Shown one piece after another: positions 24,852-34,466 of a DNA stretch of 64,000 nt. Positions within the stretch are counted from its first letter, which is position 1. Every line of letters begins with the position of its first letter. The stretch is from Candidatus Accumulibacter cognatus (GTDB taxonomy: Bacteria > Pseudomonadota > Gammaproteobacteria > Burkholderiales > Rhodocyclaceae). The notes under the pieces were generated by a model. The model worked only from the letters and a program-made list of their open reading frames with translations, ran no database searches and had not been told where the DNA came from. The DNA lies in assembly GCA_013414765.1 (NCBI GenBank), contig CP058708.1:3839553-3903552 (forward strand), given 5' to 3'. Made by a program: the position numbers and the translations under genes.

Positions 24852-27755
24852 TTATTGGCCGACCACGAATTCACCTACCGTCACCACCTCGCGCTGCCCC
24901 TTGAGCCGCAGGGTCAGCCACTCTTCCTTCTGGGCGGCGCTGCCGAAAGCAGTATACAGGCGCAGGCTGAGTGTCGTCGCGCCCGCGACCACTTGCTGGC
25001 GGTGTCCGTAGAACTGCGCCTGCACGAGGTAGCGGCCGGGTTTGGCCTTTTTCAGGGAAAACTCCTCGGGTCCGTAACCCCCGGTGAAATCGCGTGACAT
25101 GGCGCCACCCTGATAGGTCAGGCGGTTGCCATAGTAGGCCTTTTCCCCGTTGGGGTCGGTGACCCAGAGGTCGATGTCGGTATTGTCGGCATCCCAGGCC
25201 AGGAGCACGCGCAAATCGAGCGGCAGATTGCGCAGAAAACGTGGGTCGATCGCCGAGGTGTCGATTCCTGATGGCGAGGTGGCGATCAGCGCGTTCATTT
25301 CCGCCAGGGCCACCAGTTCGATATCCGGGAAGCGATTGTGCCAGGGGCGGGTCACCACCTGGTAGAGCGACGCCACGGCCTGCTGCCGGTCGCCGGTTTC
25401 TGCCTGTGCCAGTCCGAGGTCACGCCAGGACTGCGGTTCGTTGGGCGCCAGATCGAGGACGCGTTGCAGCACCGGCACGGCAAGGTCGGCCCGTTTCGCC
25501 TGCAGCAGGCGGTAGCCCAGAATGCGCAGGATGTGACGGTTTTCGAGATCCATCTCGGCCAGGTTGGAGAGGATGCGCAGCGCCAGTTCCGGGCGGCCAC
25601 GCTCGAAGAAAATGTCGGCCACGTCGAGAAAGAAGGCCGTACTGTTCAGGTAGGCGGGTCGCTCGTCGAGATAGACGCGATAAAGCTGGTCGGCTTCTGT
25701 CTTGCGCAGGCGTTCCGCATAAGGCGCGTCGGGAAGCCATTTCTTGAGCTGGATCCGGGCGACGGGTGCTTCGGCATCGGCAAGCTTCGCCTTGCTCGCC
25801 GGGGCGGCTGCGTCCATCCTCGGCATCGGTGCAGCGGTGGCCGGGGCAGGCGCCGGTGGTGCTGCCGAAGCGCGCTGGCTTCGTTCCATCATCATGCCGG
25901 GTGCGGCTCCTGCGGCCGCTGCCACTTTGGCTTCCTGCCTCACTGGCGGGCGATCTCCCTTGGGGAAGTCGCGTTCCCACCAGGCCTGTTTTTCCTTGAA
26001 GCGACGCGCGATGTCTTCGATGTGACTGGCGCGGTCCCGTTCGGCCTGTTGCCGACGGCTTGCCGCAAGCCGCTCGTAGTCGTCACGCAGCTCGTCGGGG
26101 GGCGGGATTTCATGGCGCACATAGTCTTCGACGCGATCCAGAACGATCAGCGAGGTGCCCGGTGTGACCAGGCCAAAGGACTTGCCGAGACGGGCAATGG
26201 CCGTCCGATGGAGGCTCCGCTCCGGCAACAACTGCTGCAGCCGCAGGCGTGCCCAGGCCTGCGCCGCAAAACTGGCCGGCAGCCCGTTCGTGCTGCCGAC
26301 CCGGACTTGCTGACGTTGGATCCCGCCGCCGGGTTTGCGCCATTCCAGATCGAGCACCGCAGTCGGCTCGGTCAGGATGCCGGTCACCGCCAGGCGCCCC
26401 GATTCCGGATCGAGCGGCGCTGCCACCAGTTCTTGCGCACCGTTGGAACGTAGGCTGGCCAGGCCTGGGCCGACGCTGCGCAGTGCCGCTGCCGCCGCCG
26501 TCGGCGAAGTCGCGAGCAGATCGATATAGACGCCACCGCTTTTTGTCGCGGCCTGGCGCAAGCGTTCGCCATCGGCCGCCGCTGCGGCGCTGACGGCAAA
26601 CAGCGGCAGGTCGAAATCGGGCATGGTCTGGGCAGAAAAATTGCCCAGACCATCGGAGAAGAGCAGCACGGCGTCCGCCGCGGCGGGTGGGCGAAAAGCC
26701 GCCATGTTGGTGGCACCGTCATAGATCACCTGTTCCAGGCGCGCGCGCAGGGCCGACCAGTCGCCTCCCTTGACGACAAAATTGCCGCCGTCCTCGGCGC
26801 TGTCGCGGGCCAGTGTCAGCCGCACCTGGCCATTGCCGAGGGCCTTGAAATAGGCGTCGAGCAGGGCAAATTCGCGCCCGTGCTGGCGCTGCGCACCGGA
26901 ACCCGAAGCGTCCCAGACCAGGGCCAACTGCCCTGGTTTCGGTCGTGCGGCAGGGGGTATCCCCGGCCCCGGCAGTTCGGCGTAGAAGTACCGTTTGCCG
27001 CCGAACTCCTCCACGGTCATCAGCGGGCCGGTCGGTGGCGAGAGGCTCACTTCGGCGAGAGGTTCCGGCTGATCATCGCGGCGATGCCATGTCAGCGTCG
27101 CGCCGCCTTCGCGGTTCTCCCAGCGGGCACCGCTCAGGCCGCGCACTACCCTGGCCGCATCGGCCTTGAGGCCGGGTGCCTGAATCCGCAGATCGAAATT
27201 CCCCAGCCGTTCGCCGAATGCCAAAGGCAGGCGCAGCAGCGCCGTCCCATCACGTCTTGCCGGCAGATGTTCGCTGATCGTCACCGATACCTTGCGGTCG
27301 CCTTGCGCCGGAATCGGGTAGATGCGCAACTTGTAGTTGTTGCCCTGGGTGGCTTCCAGCAGGGCCGGGTCGACCCGGGTCCGCGTCACCTCCTCGAAGA
27401 CCTCCTGACCGCGAGCCTTGTCAACAGGTACTGCCGGCCGCCACTTGCCGTCGAAATCGAGCGCTAAACCACTGACCTCCTGACCGTCGAGCAGGGGGAA
27501 TTGCAGTTCTCCTTCGAGTACGCGGGCATTGGGATTGTGGAAGGTCATTTCGACCGTGCTCTTCGCCAGGCGGCCAAGCACCAGCACATCGACGTTGACG
27601 CGGGTCAGCCGGATCGGCTGTACCGCTTCCGGCGTGCGCAGGAGGATGGGCGGGACCCCCCTCGGCGGCGGCTCGTTGATCAGCAGAGCCTGGGCAGCAG
27701 CGACCTGTCCAGCGCAGAACAGGGCCAGCAAAACCAGCGCTTTGACGACTTTCAT
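24852..27755 (-). CDS. Secreted VIT / von Willebrand factor A protein with DUF2135 tail
   Basis: The 967-residue protein has a signal peptide (LVLLALFCAGQVAA). A VIT domain spans about residues 30-170 (TVEMTFHNPNARVLEGELQF, GQEVFEEVTRTRVDPALLE). A vWA domain spans about 280-450 with a MIDAS motif VWDASGSGAQ. An Ala/Pro/Met linker follows, then TPR-like helices (ALRILSNLAEMDLENRHILR) and a C-terminal DUF2135 domain (WDADNTDIDLWVTDPNG). AAAGGAG precedes ATG 27755; the 61-residue in-frame extension lacks a signal. Such proteins resemble inter-alpha-trypsin-inhibitor heavy chains and are thought to bind proteins at the surface or periplasm, but their bacterial role is unknown. selO is immediately upstream, 28 bp away. 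Confidence 0.88.
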   Translation of the reverse strand: MKVVKALVLLALFCAGQVAAAQALLINEPPPRGVPPILLRTPEAVQPIRLTRVNVDVLVLGRLAKSTVEMTFHNPNARVLEGELQFPLLDGQEVSGLALDFDGKWRPAVPVDKARGQEVFEEVTRTRVDPALLEATQGNNYKLRIYPIPAQGDRKVSVTISEHLPARRDGTALLRLPLAFGERLGNFDLRIQAPGLKADAARVVRGLSGARWENREGGATLTWHRRDDQPEPLAEVSLSPPTGPLMTVEEFGGKRYFYAELPGPGIPPAARPKPGQLALVWDASGSGAQRQHGREFALLDAYFKALGNGQVRLTLARDSAEDGGNFVVKGGDWSALRARLEQVIYDGATNMAAFRPPAAADAVLLFSDGLGNFSAQTMPDFDLPLFAVSAAAAADGERLRQAATKSGGVYIDLLATSPTAAAAALRSVGPGLASLRSNGAQELVAAPLDPESGRLAVTGILTEPTAVLDLEWRKPGGGIQRQQVRVGSTNGLPASFAAQAWARLRLQQLLPERSLHRTAIARLGKSFGLVTPGTSLIVLDRVEDYVRHEIPPPDELRDDYERLAASRRQQAERDRASHIEDIARRFKEKQAWWERDFPKGDRPPVRQEAKVAAAAGAAPGMMMERSQRASAAPPAPAPATAAPMPRMDAAAPASKAKLADAEAPVARIQLKKWLPDAPYAERLRKTEADQLYRVYLDERPAYLNSTAFFLDVADIFFERGRPELALRILSNLAEMDLENRHILRILGYRLLQAKRADLAVPVLQRVLDLAPNEPQSWRDLGLAQAETGDRQQAVASLYQVVTRPWHNRFPDIELVALAEMNALIATSPSGIDTSAIDPRFLRNLPLDLRVLLAWDADNTDIDLWVTDPNGEKAYYGNRLTYQGGAMSRDFTGGYGPEEFSLKKAKPGRYLVQAQFYGHRQQVVAGATTLSLRLYTAFGSAAQKEEWLTLRLKGQREVVTVGEFVVGQ

Positions 27756-27783
27756 GATTTGGCTCCTTTTTTTGCGACCTTTC

Positions 27784-29340
27784 TCACGAACTGCAGGAGA
27801 GCATCGAACACCCCGCCCGATGTCTCGCCCAATCGGGTCGCTTGGTACTGAACGCTTCCCGTCCCGGCTGCTCATCATAAGGCCGGCGCAAGATCTCGAG
27901 CAGGTCATCGACCCGCCGCAGGTCACCCTGTTCGGCAAGGTCGATCGCCTGCTGCGCGAGGTAGTTGCGCAGCACGTAGCGCGGGTTGGCGGCGTTCATC
28001 CGCGCCGCCCGTCGATCTGCCGGTAGCCCTTCCTGTCGCAGGCGGGCAGCGTAGCGCTGCAGCCACTGCAGCAGATCGCCGGCAAAGCGCTGTCGGAGAT
28101 CCGGACGGTAGAACGATTCCTGCACGACCTCGACGCTCGGCTGCCCGATGTCCAGGCTGGCCAGGCTGCGGAAAAACTCGGTCATGTCGATTTCCGCCCG
28201 ATGCATCAGCCCGTAGAGGTCCTCGAGCAGATCGACATCGTCGTCCTGCCAGCGTTCGAGGCCCAATTTGGCGGCGTAGGCAGCGCGGAATTCGTGGGCA
28301 TACACTTCCCCGTAATGTTCGAGGGCGTCGGCCAGTTCGCCGGGTTCGGGCATCAGCATCGCCAGCGCTTCGGCCAGCCTTTCGAGATTCCAGAGCGCGA
28401 TCGCCGGTTGCCGGGCAAAGCAGTAGCGCCGGGTCGATGCGTCGGTGGTGTTCGGCGTCCAGCCGGGGTCGAAATTGTCGACCCAGCCGTAGGGGCCGTA
28501 ATCGATGGTCAGACCGAGAATCGACATGTTGTCGGTATTCATGACCCCATGTACGAAGCCGACGCGCATCCAGTGCACCATCAGGCGCGCGGTGCGTTCG
28601 CAGATTTCCCTGAACCAGGCAGCCAGGTCGTTCGCAGGGCCAGCGGCGACCCGTTCGGGAAAGTCGCGTGCCAGGGTGAACTCGACCAGGCGCTGCAGCA
28701 AAGCACGATCGCCGCGCGCTGCCAGCAGCTCGAAATGGCCGAAACGGGTGAACGATGGCGCAACCCGACAGACCACCGCGCCCGGCTCGGCAACCGGATG
28801 ACCATCGTAGAACATGTCGCGAATGACCGTTTCACCGGTTCCGACGAGACTCAGTGCGCGTGTCGTCGGCACGCCGAGGTGGTGCATCGCCTCGCTGCAC
28901 AGGAACTCGCGAATCGACGAGCGCAGCACCGCGCGGCCGTCGGCGCGGCGCGAGTAGGGCGTCGGGCCGGCCCCCTTGAGCTGCAGTTCAAAGCGCTGCC
29001 CCTGATGGTTGATCACTTCGCCGAGCAGGATCGCACGGCCGTCGCCGAGCTGGCCGGCCCACTGCCCGAACTGGTGGCCACCGTAGCAACTGGCATAGGT
29101 CGCCATGCCGGGCAGCCGTCCATTACCGGCCAGCGCGGCGAGCAATTCCGGTGCAGCCATCGCCTGTTCGTCGAGATCGAGCGCCGCCGCCACCTCGCGC
29201 GAATGTGCGAGCAGTCTCGGCGCGGTGACGGGCGTCGGATCGACCGGCGACCAGCAGGCGCCGAAGACCTGCCGCGACACATTGCTTCGCTCGGGGTCAC
29301 CCGGCAGTTCGCGCAGAAAACGATTATCGAAGGTGAGCAT
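27784..29340 (-). CDS. selO: Protein adenylyltransferase SelO (YdiU/UPF0061)
   Basis: SelO is a pseudokinase that AMPylates proteins on Ser/Thr/Tyr, linked to oxidative stress. The 518-residue product has the family opening [66 protein letters not shown], and the metal segment [20 protein letters not shown]. The C-terminus is CSMLSCSS: Cys occupies the place where eukaryotic SelO carries selenocysteine, and no in-frame TGA/SECIS is needed. It shares a strand and short spacing with the VIT/vWA gene. Confidence 0.95.
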   Translation of the reverse strand: MLTFDNRFLRELPGDPERSNVSRQVFGACWSPVDPTPVTAPRLLAHSREVAAALDLDEQAMAAPELLAALAGNGRLPGMATYASCYGGHQFGQWAGQLGDGRAILLGEVINHQGQRFELQLKGAGPTPYSRRADGRAVLRSSIREFLCSEAMHHLGVPTTRALSLVGTGETVIRDMFYDGHPVAEPGAVVCRVAPSFTRFGHFELLAARGDRALLQRLVEFTLARDFPERVAAGPANDLAAWFREICERTARLMVHWMRVGFVHGVMNTDNMSILGLTIDYGPYGWVDNFDPGWTPNTTDASTRRYCFARQPAIALWNLERLAEALAMLMPEPGELADALEHYGEVYAHEFRAAYAAKLGLERWQDDDVDLLEDLYGLMHRAEIDMTEFFRSLASLDIGQPSVEVVQESFYRPDLRQRFAGDLLQWLQRYAARLRQEGLPADRRAARMNAANPRYVLRNYLAQQAIDLAEQGDLRRVDDLLEILRRPYDEQPGREAFSTKRPDWARHRAGCSMLSCSS

Positions 29341-29418
29341 GGGGGGTTCGTTTCAGAAGATCGGTGACGAGCCGGCGGCATCGCTGCGCCGTGCGAAGCG
29401 CGTGAACGTATCAGGAAA

Positions 29419-30396
29419 TCAGCCCTGCCTGACCAGTTCGATGATCTGGGCAGTATCGAGCGTCCGTGCCTTGGCCTGCATCTCGGGCAGGTAACGACCT
29501 TGCAGCCCTTTGGCTTCGCCGAGCATGTCGTCGAAAGCGGTGCGCAGCATCGGCGCCGAGAAGCTGCGACCACCGGCATAGTAGCGTTTGGCGACGTGCC
29601 CGAGCGCATAGGTGCTGGCGAAACTCATTCCTGAACTGACCGCCTGTTTGCCAAGACCGCGCAACAGGCCGCCGCCAACCTTGCCGAGCAGACCGCCGAG
29701 CAGTTTGCGGCCGGCCTGTTCGAGATATTGCGAGGTCAGCCCGACACCGAGCGTGGCGAGAAAATCCTTGATATGGCCGCGATCGAGTTCGAAACCATGG
29801 GATTTGCCGATGCGATAGACCAGTTTCATCTGCAGCGGGATGATCGCCATCGTCGACAGCGATTCCGGCAACAGTTCGAGTGCGCCATTGAGGATCGCCG
29901 CATTGAGAATCATCTTGTCCATTTCCGCCTCGCTCAGTGTCGATGCATGCTCGACAGCACCAAGAGGCGCGGGGGCCGGCGGCGGCAGTGGCGTGCTGCC
30001 GCTGGCGCCTGCGCCGAGCGGCAATGCCGCGATGGTTTCCGCCTGCCGGCTGTAGGCTGCCGACTGCTGCAGGTCGATCGCAAGCGCGCTCTGCAGGTCG
30101 GCGAGAAAAGCCTGTTCGGCAGCGCTTTGCACGCCGTCGGCGTCACAGACGCAGACCGCCATTTCGAAGGCGAGCTGCCGCGCGTTCGGGGTCGTCAGCG
30201 CGGCCACTGTCGATGCCATCGAGACCCGCTTGAGCAGCACGTCCTGATAGAGCGCGGCGAGGTTGATCGATCCCTCGCCAGCCAGGGCGTCGGCGATGCG
30301 CTTGAGTTCGGCGCGCTCGGATTCATTCTTGTGACCGTCGGCAAAGGCGGCCATCAGGCAGAGGGTGAGAATGGCTTGCTGTTCCTGCTCGTTCAT
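29419..30396 (-). CDS. TerB-like / DUF697-like protein
   Basis: Of the 325 residues, about 1-120 form a TerB-type helical domain (QAILTLCLMAAFADGHKNES, CDADGVQSAAEQAFL) with two acidic loops like the metal-binding loops of TerB. A Pro/Ala linker follows. The C-terminal half has hydrophobic glycine-rich segments (KLLGGLLGKVGGGLLRGLGK) and a STYALGHVAKRYYAGG motif seen in DUF697 proteins. Probably membrane-associated; role unknown. Lies 78 bp upstream of selO on the same strand. Confidence 0.78.
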   Translation of the reverse strand: MNEQEQQAILTLCLMAAFADGHKNESERAELKRIADALAGEGSINLAALYQDVLLKRVSMASTVAALTTPNARQLAFEMAVCVCDADGVQSAAEQAFLADLQSALAIDLQQSAAYSRQAETIAALPLGAGASGSTPLPPPAPAPLGAVEHASTLSEAEMDKMILNAAILNGALELLPESLSTMAIIPLQMKLVYRIGKSHGFELDRGHIKDFLATLGVGLTSQYLEQAGRKLLGGLLGKVGGGLLRGLGKQAVSSGMSFASTYALGHVAKRYYAGGRSFSAPMLRTAFDDMLGEAKGLQGRYLPEMQAKARTLDTAQIIELVRQG

Positions 30397-30499
30397 GTGA
30401 AGAATCTCCGGTAAAGTGGTGATTGGGCCTGGTGAGTATCCGGAAGTTCCGCACCACGATCAAGGTGCATGCCCTACCGATGGCCGCACTCAGGCCTGT

Positions 30500-31825
30500 T
30501 CAGCGGGCCGGCAGGCGAACGAGAACTTCCAGGCCGCCGCCGGGCGCGTCGGCCAACAGTAGCTCACCCCCACAGCCGGTGACGATACGCCGCACGATCG
30601 CCAGACCGAGTCCGCAACTGCCGTCGGTGGCGCGCGCCGGTTCGAGCTGGGCGAAGGGTTCGAGGGCGCGGCCGCGATCCGCGCCGGCAATTCCCGGCCC
30701 GTGGTCACGCACACGCAGCGCTACGACGCCGGCACTGTCCCGTACCAACTGTACTTCGACCGGTGGCGCACCATGCTGCAGGGCGTTGTCGATCAGGTTG
30801 TCGAGCAGCCGCTGCAGATTGCCGGGGGTCATTGCCACCCGGCATTGCACCGCAGCGGCGCTGACCGTCAATTCGACGGCGCGGCCGAGTTCGCGCTGGC
30901 GCGAGACCGCCTCCTGCAGCAGTGTCGCGATCAAGAGCGGCGCCATCGCCGCCCCCTCGGGGTGTTCGCTACGCAGGAAAGCCAGGCATTGGCCGACGAT
31001 CCGTTCCATGTCGTCGACGTCGCGCACCAGACCGGCACAATCACCGCTCCCCTGCTGGTCGCCGGTGAGCAGCGCCAGACGCAGGCGCAAGCGTGTCAGC
31101 GGTGCGCGCAGATCGTGCGTCAGGCCGGCGAGCATCTCGCGGCGCTCGGCTGCCGCTGCCGCCAACTGGCCCAGCATGGTGTTGTGACGCTCGGCCAGAC
31201 GCCGCACCTCACGCGGACCTTCCGGCGTTGCCGTGCATGCCGCGCCGTCGCCGGTTGCCGCGACGGCATCGCCGAGGCGGGCCAGCGGTCCGACGATGCC
31301 GTGTAAGAAGAGGCCAGCGATCAACAGCACGGCGGCCAGCGTCAGCGCCAGAAACCACCACAGATCGGAGGGCAGCGCCTGCGGCTCGAAGCGTGGTGGC
31401 GGCAGCAGCAGCCACCAGCGCTCGTTGCCGGCCATGAAACCGATCCACAGGCCACTGCGCTGTCCCGGACCGCCATGCCGGAGCAATACCGGCTCTCCGA
31501 GACGTTCGGTGAGGTCATTGGCGAGGCGGCGCGCGAAAGGAAAGAGCGGCTGGTGAGTCGGTACCCCGCTGCCGTCCGGACGCAACTGCAGCCCTTGCTC
31601 GCCGGCATCAGCCGCACTCAGGGCCTGGCGAGCGTCATCGCCGAGTCCTGGCAGCACTACCTGCAACAGACGCACCTGGCCGGCGATCAGTTGCACCGTC
31701 TGATTGACGTGCGAGCTGCGGCGGAAATGCCCGAGCAACGAGAAGGTGGCAATCTCGGCGACAGCGATCACGGCAATCACCAGCAGTACCGTCCGTCCAG
31801 CCAGCGAAGCGGGAAAGAGTCTCAT
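30500..31825 (-). CDS. Sensor histidine kinase (EnvZ/CpxA-like)
   Basis: The 441-residue kinase has two membrane segments (TVLLVIAVIAVAEIATFSLL; LWWFLALTLAAVLLIAGLFL) flanking a periplasmic domain of about 130 residues, then HAMP. The phospho-acceptor H-box is LAGLTHDLRAPLTRLRLRL and the N-box is NLIDNALQHG. A G1 box is RVRDHGPGI and a G2 box is GSCGLGLAIVRRI. Its ATG at 31825 overlaps the response-regulator stop as ATGA, so the pair is translationally coupled. The context with a Spy/CpxP-like gene suggests envelope-stress sensing, which is inference. Confidence 0.92.
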   Translation of the reverse strand: MRLFPASLAGRTVLLVIAVIAVAEIATFSLLGHFRRSSHVNQTVQLIAGQVRLLQVVLPGLGDDARQALSAADAGEQGLQLRPDGSGVPTHQPLFPFARRLANDLTERLGEPVLLRHGGPGQRSGLWIGFMAGNERWWLLLPPPRFEPQALPSDLWWFLALTLAAVLLIAGLFLHGIVGPLARLGDAVAATGDGAACTATPEGPREVRRLAERHNTMLGQLAAAAAERREMLAGLTHDLRAPLTRLRLRLALLTGDQQGSGDCAGLVRDVDDMERIVGQCLAFLRSEHPEGAAMAPLLIATLLQEAVSRQRELGRAVELTVSAAAVQCRVAMTPGNLQRLLDNLIDNALQHGAPPVEVQLVRDSAGVVALRVRDHGPGIAGADRGRALEPFAQLEPARATDGSCGLGLAIVRRIVTGCGGELLLADAPGGGLEVLVRLPAR

Positions 31826-32544
31826 CCTGCGTCGGTATCGCCGACGGTATCCGGAACGAACACGTAGCCGACTCCCCACACCGTCTGCAGGTAGCGTGGG
31901 TGGGCGGGATCGGCTTCGATCAGACGCCGCAGGCGGTGGATCTGAACGTCGATGGCGCGGTCGAAGGACTCGCTGGCGTCGCCGCGCGTCAACTCCAGCA
32001 GACGCTCGCGCTTCATCGCCTGGTTGGCGTGATTGATCAGGGTGTTCAGCAGCGCAAATTCGCCGCTGGTCAGTGCCACCGCCTGACCCTGTCTCGACAA
32101 CTGACGCGCAGCCCGGTCGAAAAGCCATTCGCCGAAGCGTGTGACGCCGCCTGCGGAATCGGGCACTGCCGCCGGCGAGCGTGTGCCACGCCTCAACACC
32201 GCCTCGATGCGAGCGACCAGCTCGCGCGGGTCGAAAGGTTTTCCGAGATAATCGTCGGCACCCATCTCCAGGCCGATTACCCGGTCGGCCGGCTCGTCGC
32301 GCGCGGTCAGCATGATCACCGGCCGCGTCTCGCCACGCGAGCGCAGCCGCCGGCACGCCGCCAGGCCGTCTTCCCCGGGCAGCATCAGGTCGAGGATCAG
32401 CAGTTGCGGCTGGTAGCGTTCGAGAAAGGCATCGAGTTGGCGCGTATCGGGCAACAGCAGGGTGTCGAAACCGTGCCGGCCAAGATAGGTGGCGAGCAAC
32501 TGGCGCAACTCGGCGTCGTCGTCAATGAGGAGAATTTTTTTCAT
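31822..32544 (-). CDS. OmpR-family response regulator
   Basis: The 240-residue product has a receiver domain with acidic pocket LLIDDDAEL, phospho-acceptor LLILDLMLPGEDGL, switch Thr in IMLTARDE and Lys in GKPFDPRELVARI. A winged-helix DNA-binding domain follows (LTSGEFALLNTLI, AIDVQIHRLRRLIEADP, YLQTVWGVGYVFVPD). Start at 32544 (MKKILLIDDD); the 60-residue in-frame extension crosses the promoter region. It pairs with the kinase at 30500-31825 and is divergent from the Spy/CpxP-like gene. Confidence 0.93.
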   Translation of the reverse strand: MKKILLIDDDAELRQLLATYLGRHGFDTLLLPDTRQLDAFLERYQPQLLILDLMLPGEDGLAACRRLRSRGETRPVIMLTARDEPADRVIGLEMGADDYLGKPFDPRELVARIEAVLRRGTRSPAAVPDSAGGVTRFGEWLFDRAARQLSRQGQAVALTSGEFALLNTLINHANQAMKRERLLELTRGDASESFDRAIDVQIHRLRRLIEADPAHPRYLQTVWGVGYVFVPDTVGDTDAG

Positions 32545-32607
32545 GGTCGTGGCGGCTGTGGCGATTGTCCGCATTCTATGCTGTCGACGTCCGTGCTCCG
32601 GGTGAAA

Positions 32608-32653
32608 GAAACAATTTGCAACGCAACGCCACAGTGATGAAATCGTTTGCAAT
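32608..32653. promoter_or_regulatory. Direct repeats in the regulator / Spy-like divergent region
   Basis: GAAACAATTTGCAAC (32608-32622) and GAAATCGTTTGCAAT (32639-32653) match at 11 of 15 positions, with TTTGCAA identical, and start 31 bp apart (about three helical turns). OmpR-type regulators bind direct repeats, so this is a candidate operator for the neighbouring regulator. Confidence 0.5.
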
Positions 32654-32740
32654 GCCGGCCAGGGCACAATGGCGGCATCGCGAAAAAGCAGAGAACAGCG
32701 CCGATCGCGATCGTTCAACCCCACTGACAGGAGTCACTCC

Positions 32741-33265
32741 ATGAAATCAAAATTCTCACCGCGTATTCTCGTCACTGCACTGGTCCTGGCGCTTGGCGTC
32801 GGCGGTGCGGCTTTCGCCATGAGCCCAGAACGCTGCGGCCCGCCCGGTGGACGGATGGAACAACGGATGCAATACCATCAGAAGGAGATGTCGCGCCTGC
32901 ACGACGACCTCAAGCTGGACGCCAAACAGGAAGCGCTCTGGCAGGACGCAGAGCAGTTCAGCAAGTCCGGCATGCGCGAGATGCGCGAGCAGATGCGCAA
33001 GCACCATGAGGAAATCCTGGCCAGCGTCAGCAAACCGGGCGCCGACCTGCGCGCCATCATCAAGCAGATGGATGAACTGAGGGATGCCGCTCGCAAGCAG
33101 CGCGAGGCCGGCCGCGACCGCTGGCTGGCTGTCTACGACACTCTCGACGCCGCGCAGAAGGAAAAAGCGCGCCTGTTCTTCAAGAGCAAGATCGAACGGA
33201 TGGGGCCGGGCGGCCATTTCGGACCGGGTGGTCCACGTCCTCCCCGTGGCCCGGCTGGCGACTGA
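32741..33265 (+). CDS. Spy/CpxP-like periplasmic protein
   Basis: The 174-residue product has a signal peptide (ILVTALVLALGVGGAAFA) and a mature, highly charged helical region (MEQRMQYHQKEMSRLHDDLK, LDAKQEALWQDAEQF, LYDTLD-type LTxxQ motif near the end). This is the fold of Spy and CpxP, chaperones and stress modulators of the periplasm. The C-terminus is Gly/Pro-rich (GPGGHFGPGGPRPPRG). An AGGAG site precedes ATG 32741. Divergence from an OmpR/EnvZ-type pair matches the cpxP-cpxRA arrangement. Confidence 0.83.
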   Translation: MKSKFSPRILVTALVLALGVGGAAFAMSPERCGPPGGRMEQRMQYHQKEMSRLHDDLKLDAKQEALWQDAEQFSKSGMREMREQMRKHHEEILASVSKPGADLRAIIKQMDELRDAARKQREAGRDRWLAVYDTLDAAQKEKARLFFKSKIERMGPGGHFGPGGPRPPRGPAGD

Positions 33266-33297
33266 GCGACAACCGTTTCCTCTGCCAGCGATGATCT

Positions 33298-33329
33298 CCC
33301 CCGCTCCCTCTCGCGAGGAGGAGCGGGGG
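33298..33329 (+). terminator. Strong GC hairpin after the Spy-like gene
   Basis: CCCCCGCTCC (33298-33307) and GGAGCGGGGG (33320-33329) form a perfect 10-bp stem, with TCGCGA inside the loop. No T-run follows on either strand, so it may be a rho-dependent pause, an mRNA 3' stabiliser or a dispersed repeat. Confidence 0.5.
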
Positions 33330-33481
33330 AAGATGGCGATGTTCCAGCACAGCTACTCCGGCATCGATGATCGTTATGGGGCGATTGAAGCGCTGAAATC
33401 ATCCCGATCTCCAGCTTGACTTTGAGCTCATGATGGGTAGCATGGCGACTCCTTTCATGCAGCCTACTTTGGGAGAATCAG

Positions 33482-33745
33482 ATGAAATTGAATATCAGCG
33501 CAACGTGCCTCTTGCTGTCCATGCTGGTCAGCGGAGCCGCTTTTGCCGATGCCGATGACAGGAAGTGGATTTCTCAGTGTATCAAGGACAACAAGGGCGA
33601 GGGCGCCACCGCTGAAGTGGTCCGCAAGTACTGCGTATGCATGAATGACAAGATGGACGAAAACGAAACTCGCTCCATCTCCGTATGGGAAAAGGCCAAT
33701 CCCAAGGCGATGAAGGATTGCGAGAAGCAGTCCGGCTGGAAGTAA
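33482..33745 (+). CDS. Small periplasmic cysteine-containing protein
   Basis: The 87-residue product has a signal peptide cleaved after AAFA. The mature part of about 64 residues has four Cys (SQCIKDNKGEG, KYCVCMNDKMDE, KDCEKQSGWK), enough for two disulfides. I do not recognise a named family; small proteins of this pattern are common in betaproteobacteria. A GGGAGAATCAG stretch supplies the ribosome site. A terminator follows at 33771. Confidence 0.75.
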   Translation: MKLNISATCLLLSMLVSGAAFADADDRKWISQCIKDNKGEGATAEVVRKYCVCMNDKMDENETRSISVWEKANPKAMKDCEKQSGWK

Positions 33746-33770
33746 CAGACCCAGCGATCGGGTGATTTCA

Positions 33771-33798
33771 GGGCCGGGGAAACCCGGCCCTTGCATTT
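33771..33798 (+). terminator. Rho-independent-type terminator
   Basis: GGGCCGGG and CCCGGCCC form a perfect 8-bp stem with GAAA tetraloop (33771-33790), followed by TTGCATTT. It ends the small periplasmic gene's transcript. Confidence 0.75.
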
Positions 33799-34044
33799 CG
33801 TGGTCGCGAAAATGAATTGGCGAACCGACGTATTGTAAAACAGCATGTTACGGAGATGGCAAGGTCGAGATTTTGATTTCCTTACGAGCACTCAGGGGGC
33901 GTCCTCAAGACCGCCGTCTGAATAGCCAAGTGTGATGCATCAGGCCGGGCGGCCAGCAAGATCGCTGAAACCGGGATCGATTCTGTAACCGAATCGAACG
34001 TCGAGCGTTATTCGATTCCGTGTGGCCCAACAGAAAGGTTAACC

Positions 34045-34428
34045 ATGTACTTGAAACGTCGTATCGCGGTAGCGGCACTATCCATGATCGTGCTGTCAAC
34101 GCTGTCCGTTGCCGCGCCCGCAAGCGGACTGATCTCAAGCAAGGTCGAACTGACCACGAGCGATGACAATGTACAGGTCACCGATTTGCGTGCCGTACAA
34201 TCCGATCGCCTGCTCCGTGTTCAGGCCGAACTCACCAATTTCTCCCCGTATAACCAACAGGTCTATTACCGGTTCAGATGGCTTGACAAGAACGGTTTCA
34301 CGGTATGGGATGACGAGCCGTGGAAACCGATGATTGTCTACGGAAGTCAAAGGCAGATCATCAACGTCAGCCCGCCATCACTGTTCGCCACCGACTTCCG
34401 CCTGGTTCTGCACTCTTCGCGGCGCTAA
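34045..34428 (+). CDS. YcfL-like (DUF1425) periplasmic protein
   Basis: The 127-residue product has an N-terminal signal (ALSMIVLSTLSVAAPASG) without a lipobox. The mature beta-rich domain (LLRVQAELTNFSPYNQQVYY, FRWLDKNGFTVWDDEPWKPM) matches the YcfL/DUF1425 fold, linked in enterobacteria to LpoB and cell-wall synthesis. Here no such partner is adjacent. The fit to the family is by pattern only. Confidence 0.72.
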   Translation: MYLKRRIAVAALSMIVLSTLSVAAPASGLISSKVELTTSDDNVQVTDLRAVQSDRLLRVQAELTNFSPYNQQVYYRFRWLDKNGFTVWDDEPWKPMIVYGSQRQIINVSPPSLFATDFRLVLHSSRR

Positions 34429-34466
34429 GTTCTCCTTCGTCACACCATTTTCCAAGGAGATCAGCC

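Noticed and set aside
27784-29340. Selenocysteine in SelO
   Set aside because: The position is an ordinary Cys codon (CSMLSCSS) before the stop; no in-frame TGA with a SECIS is needed.
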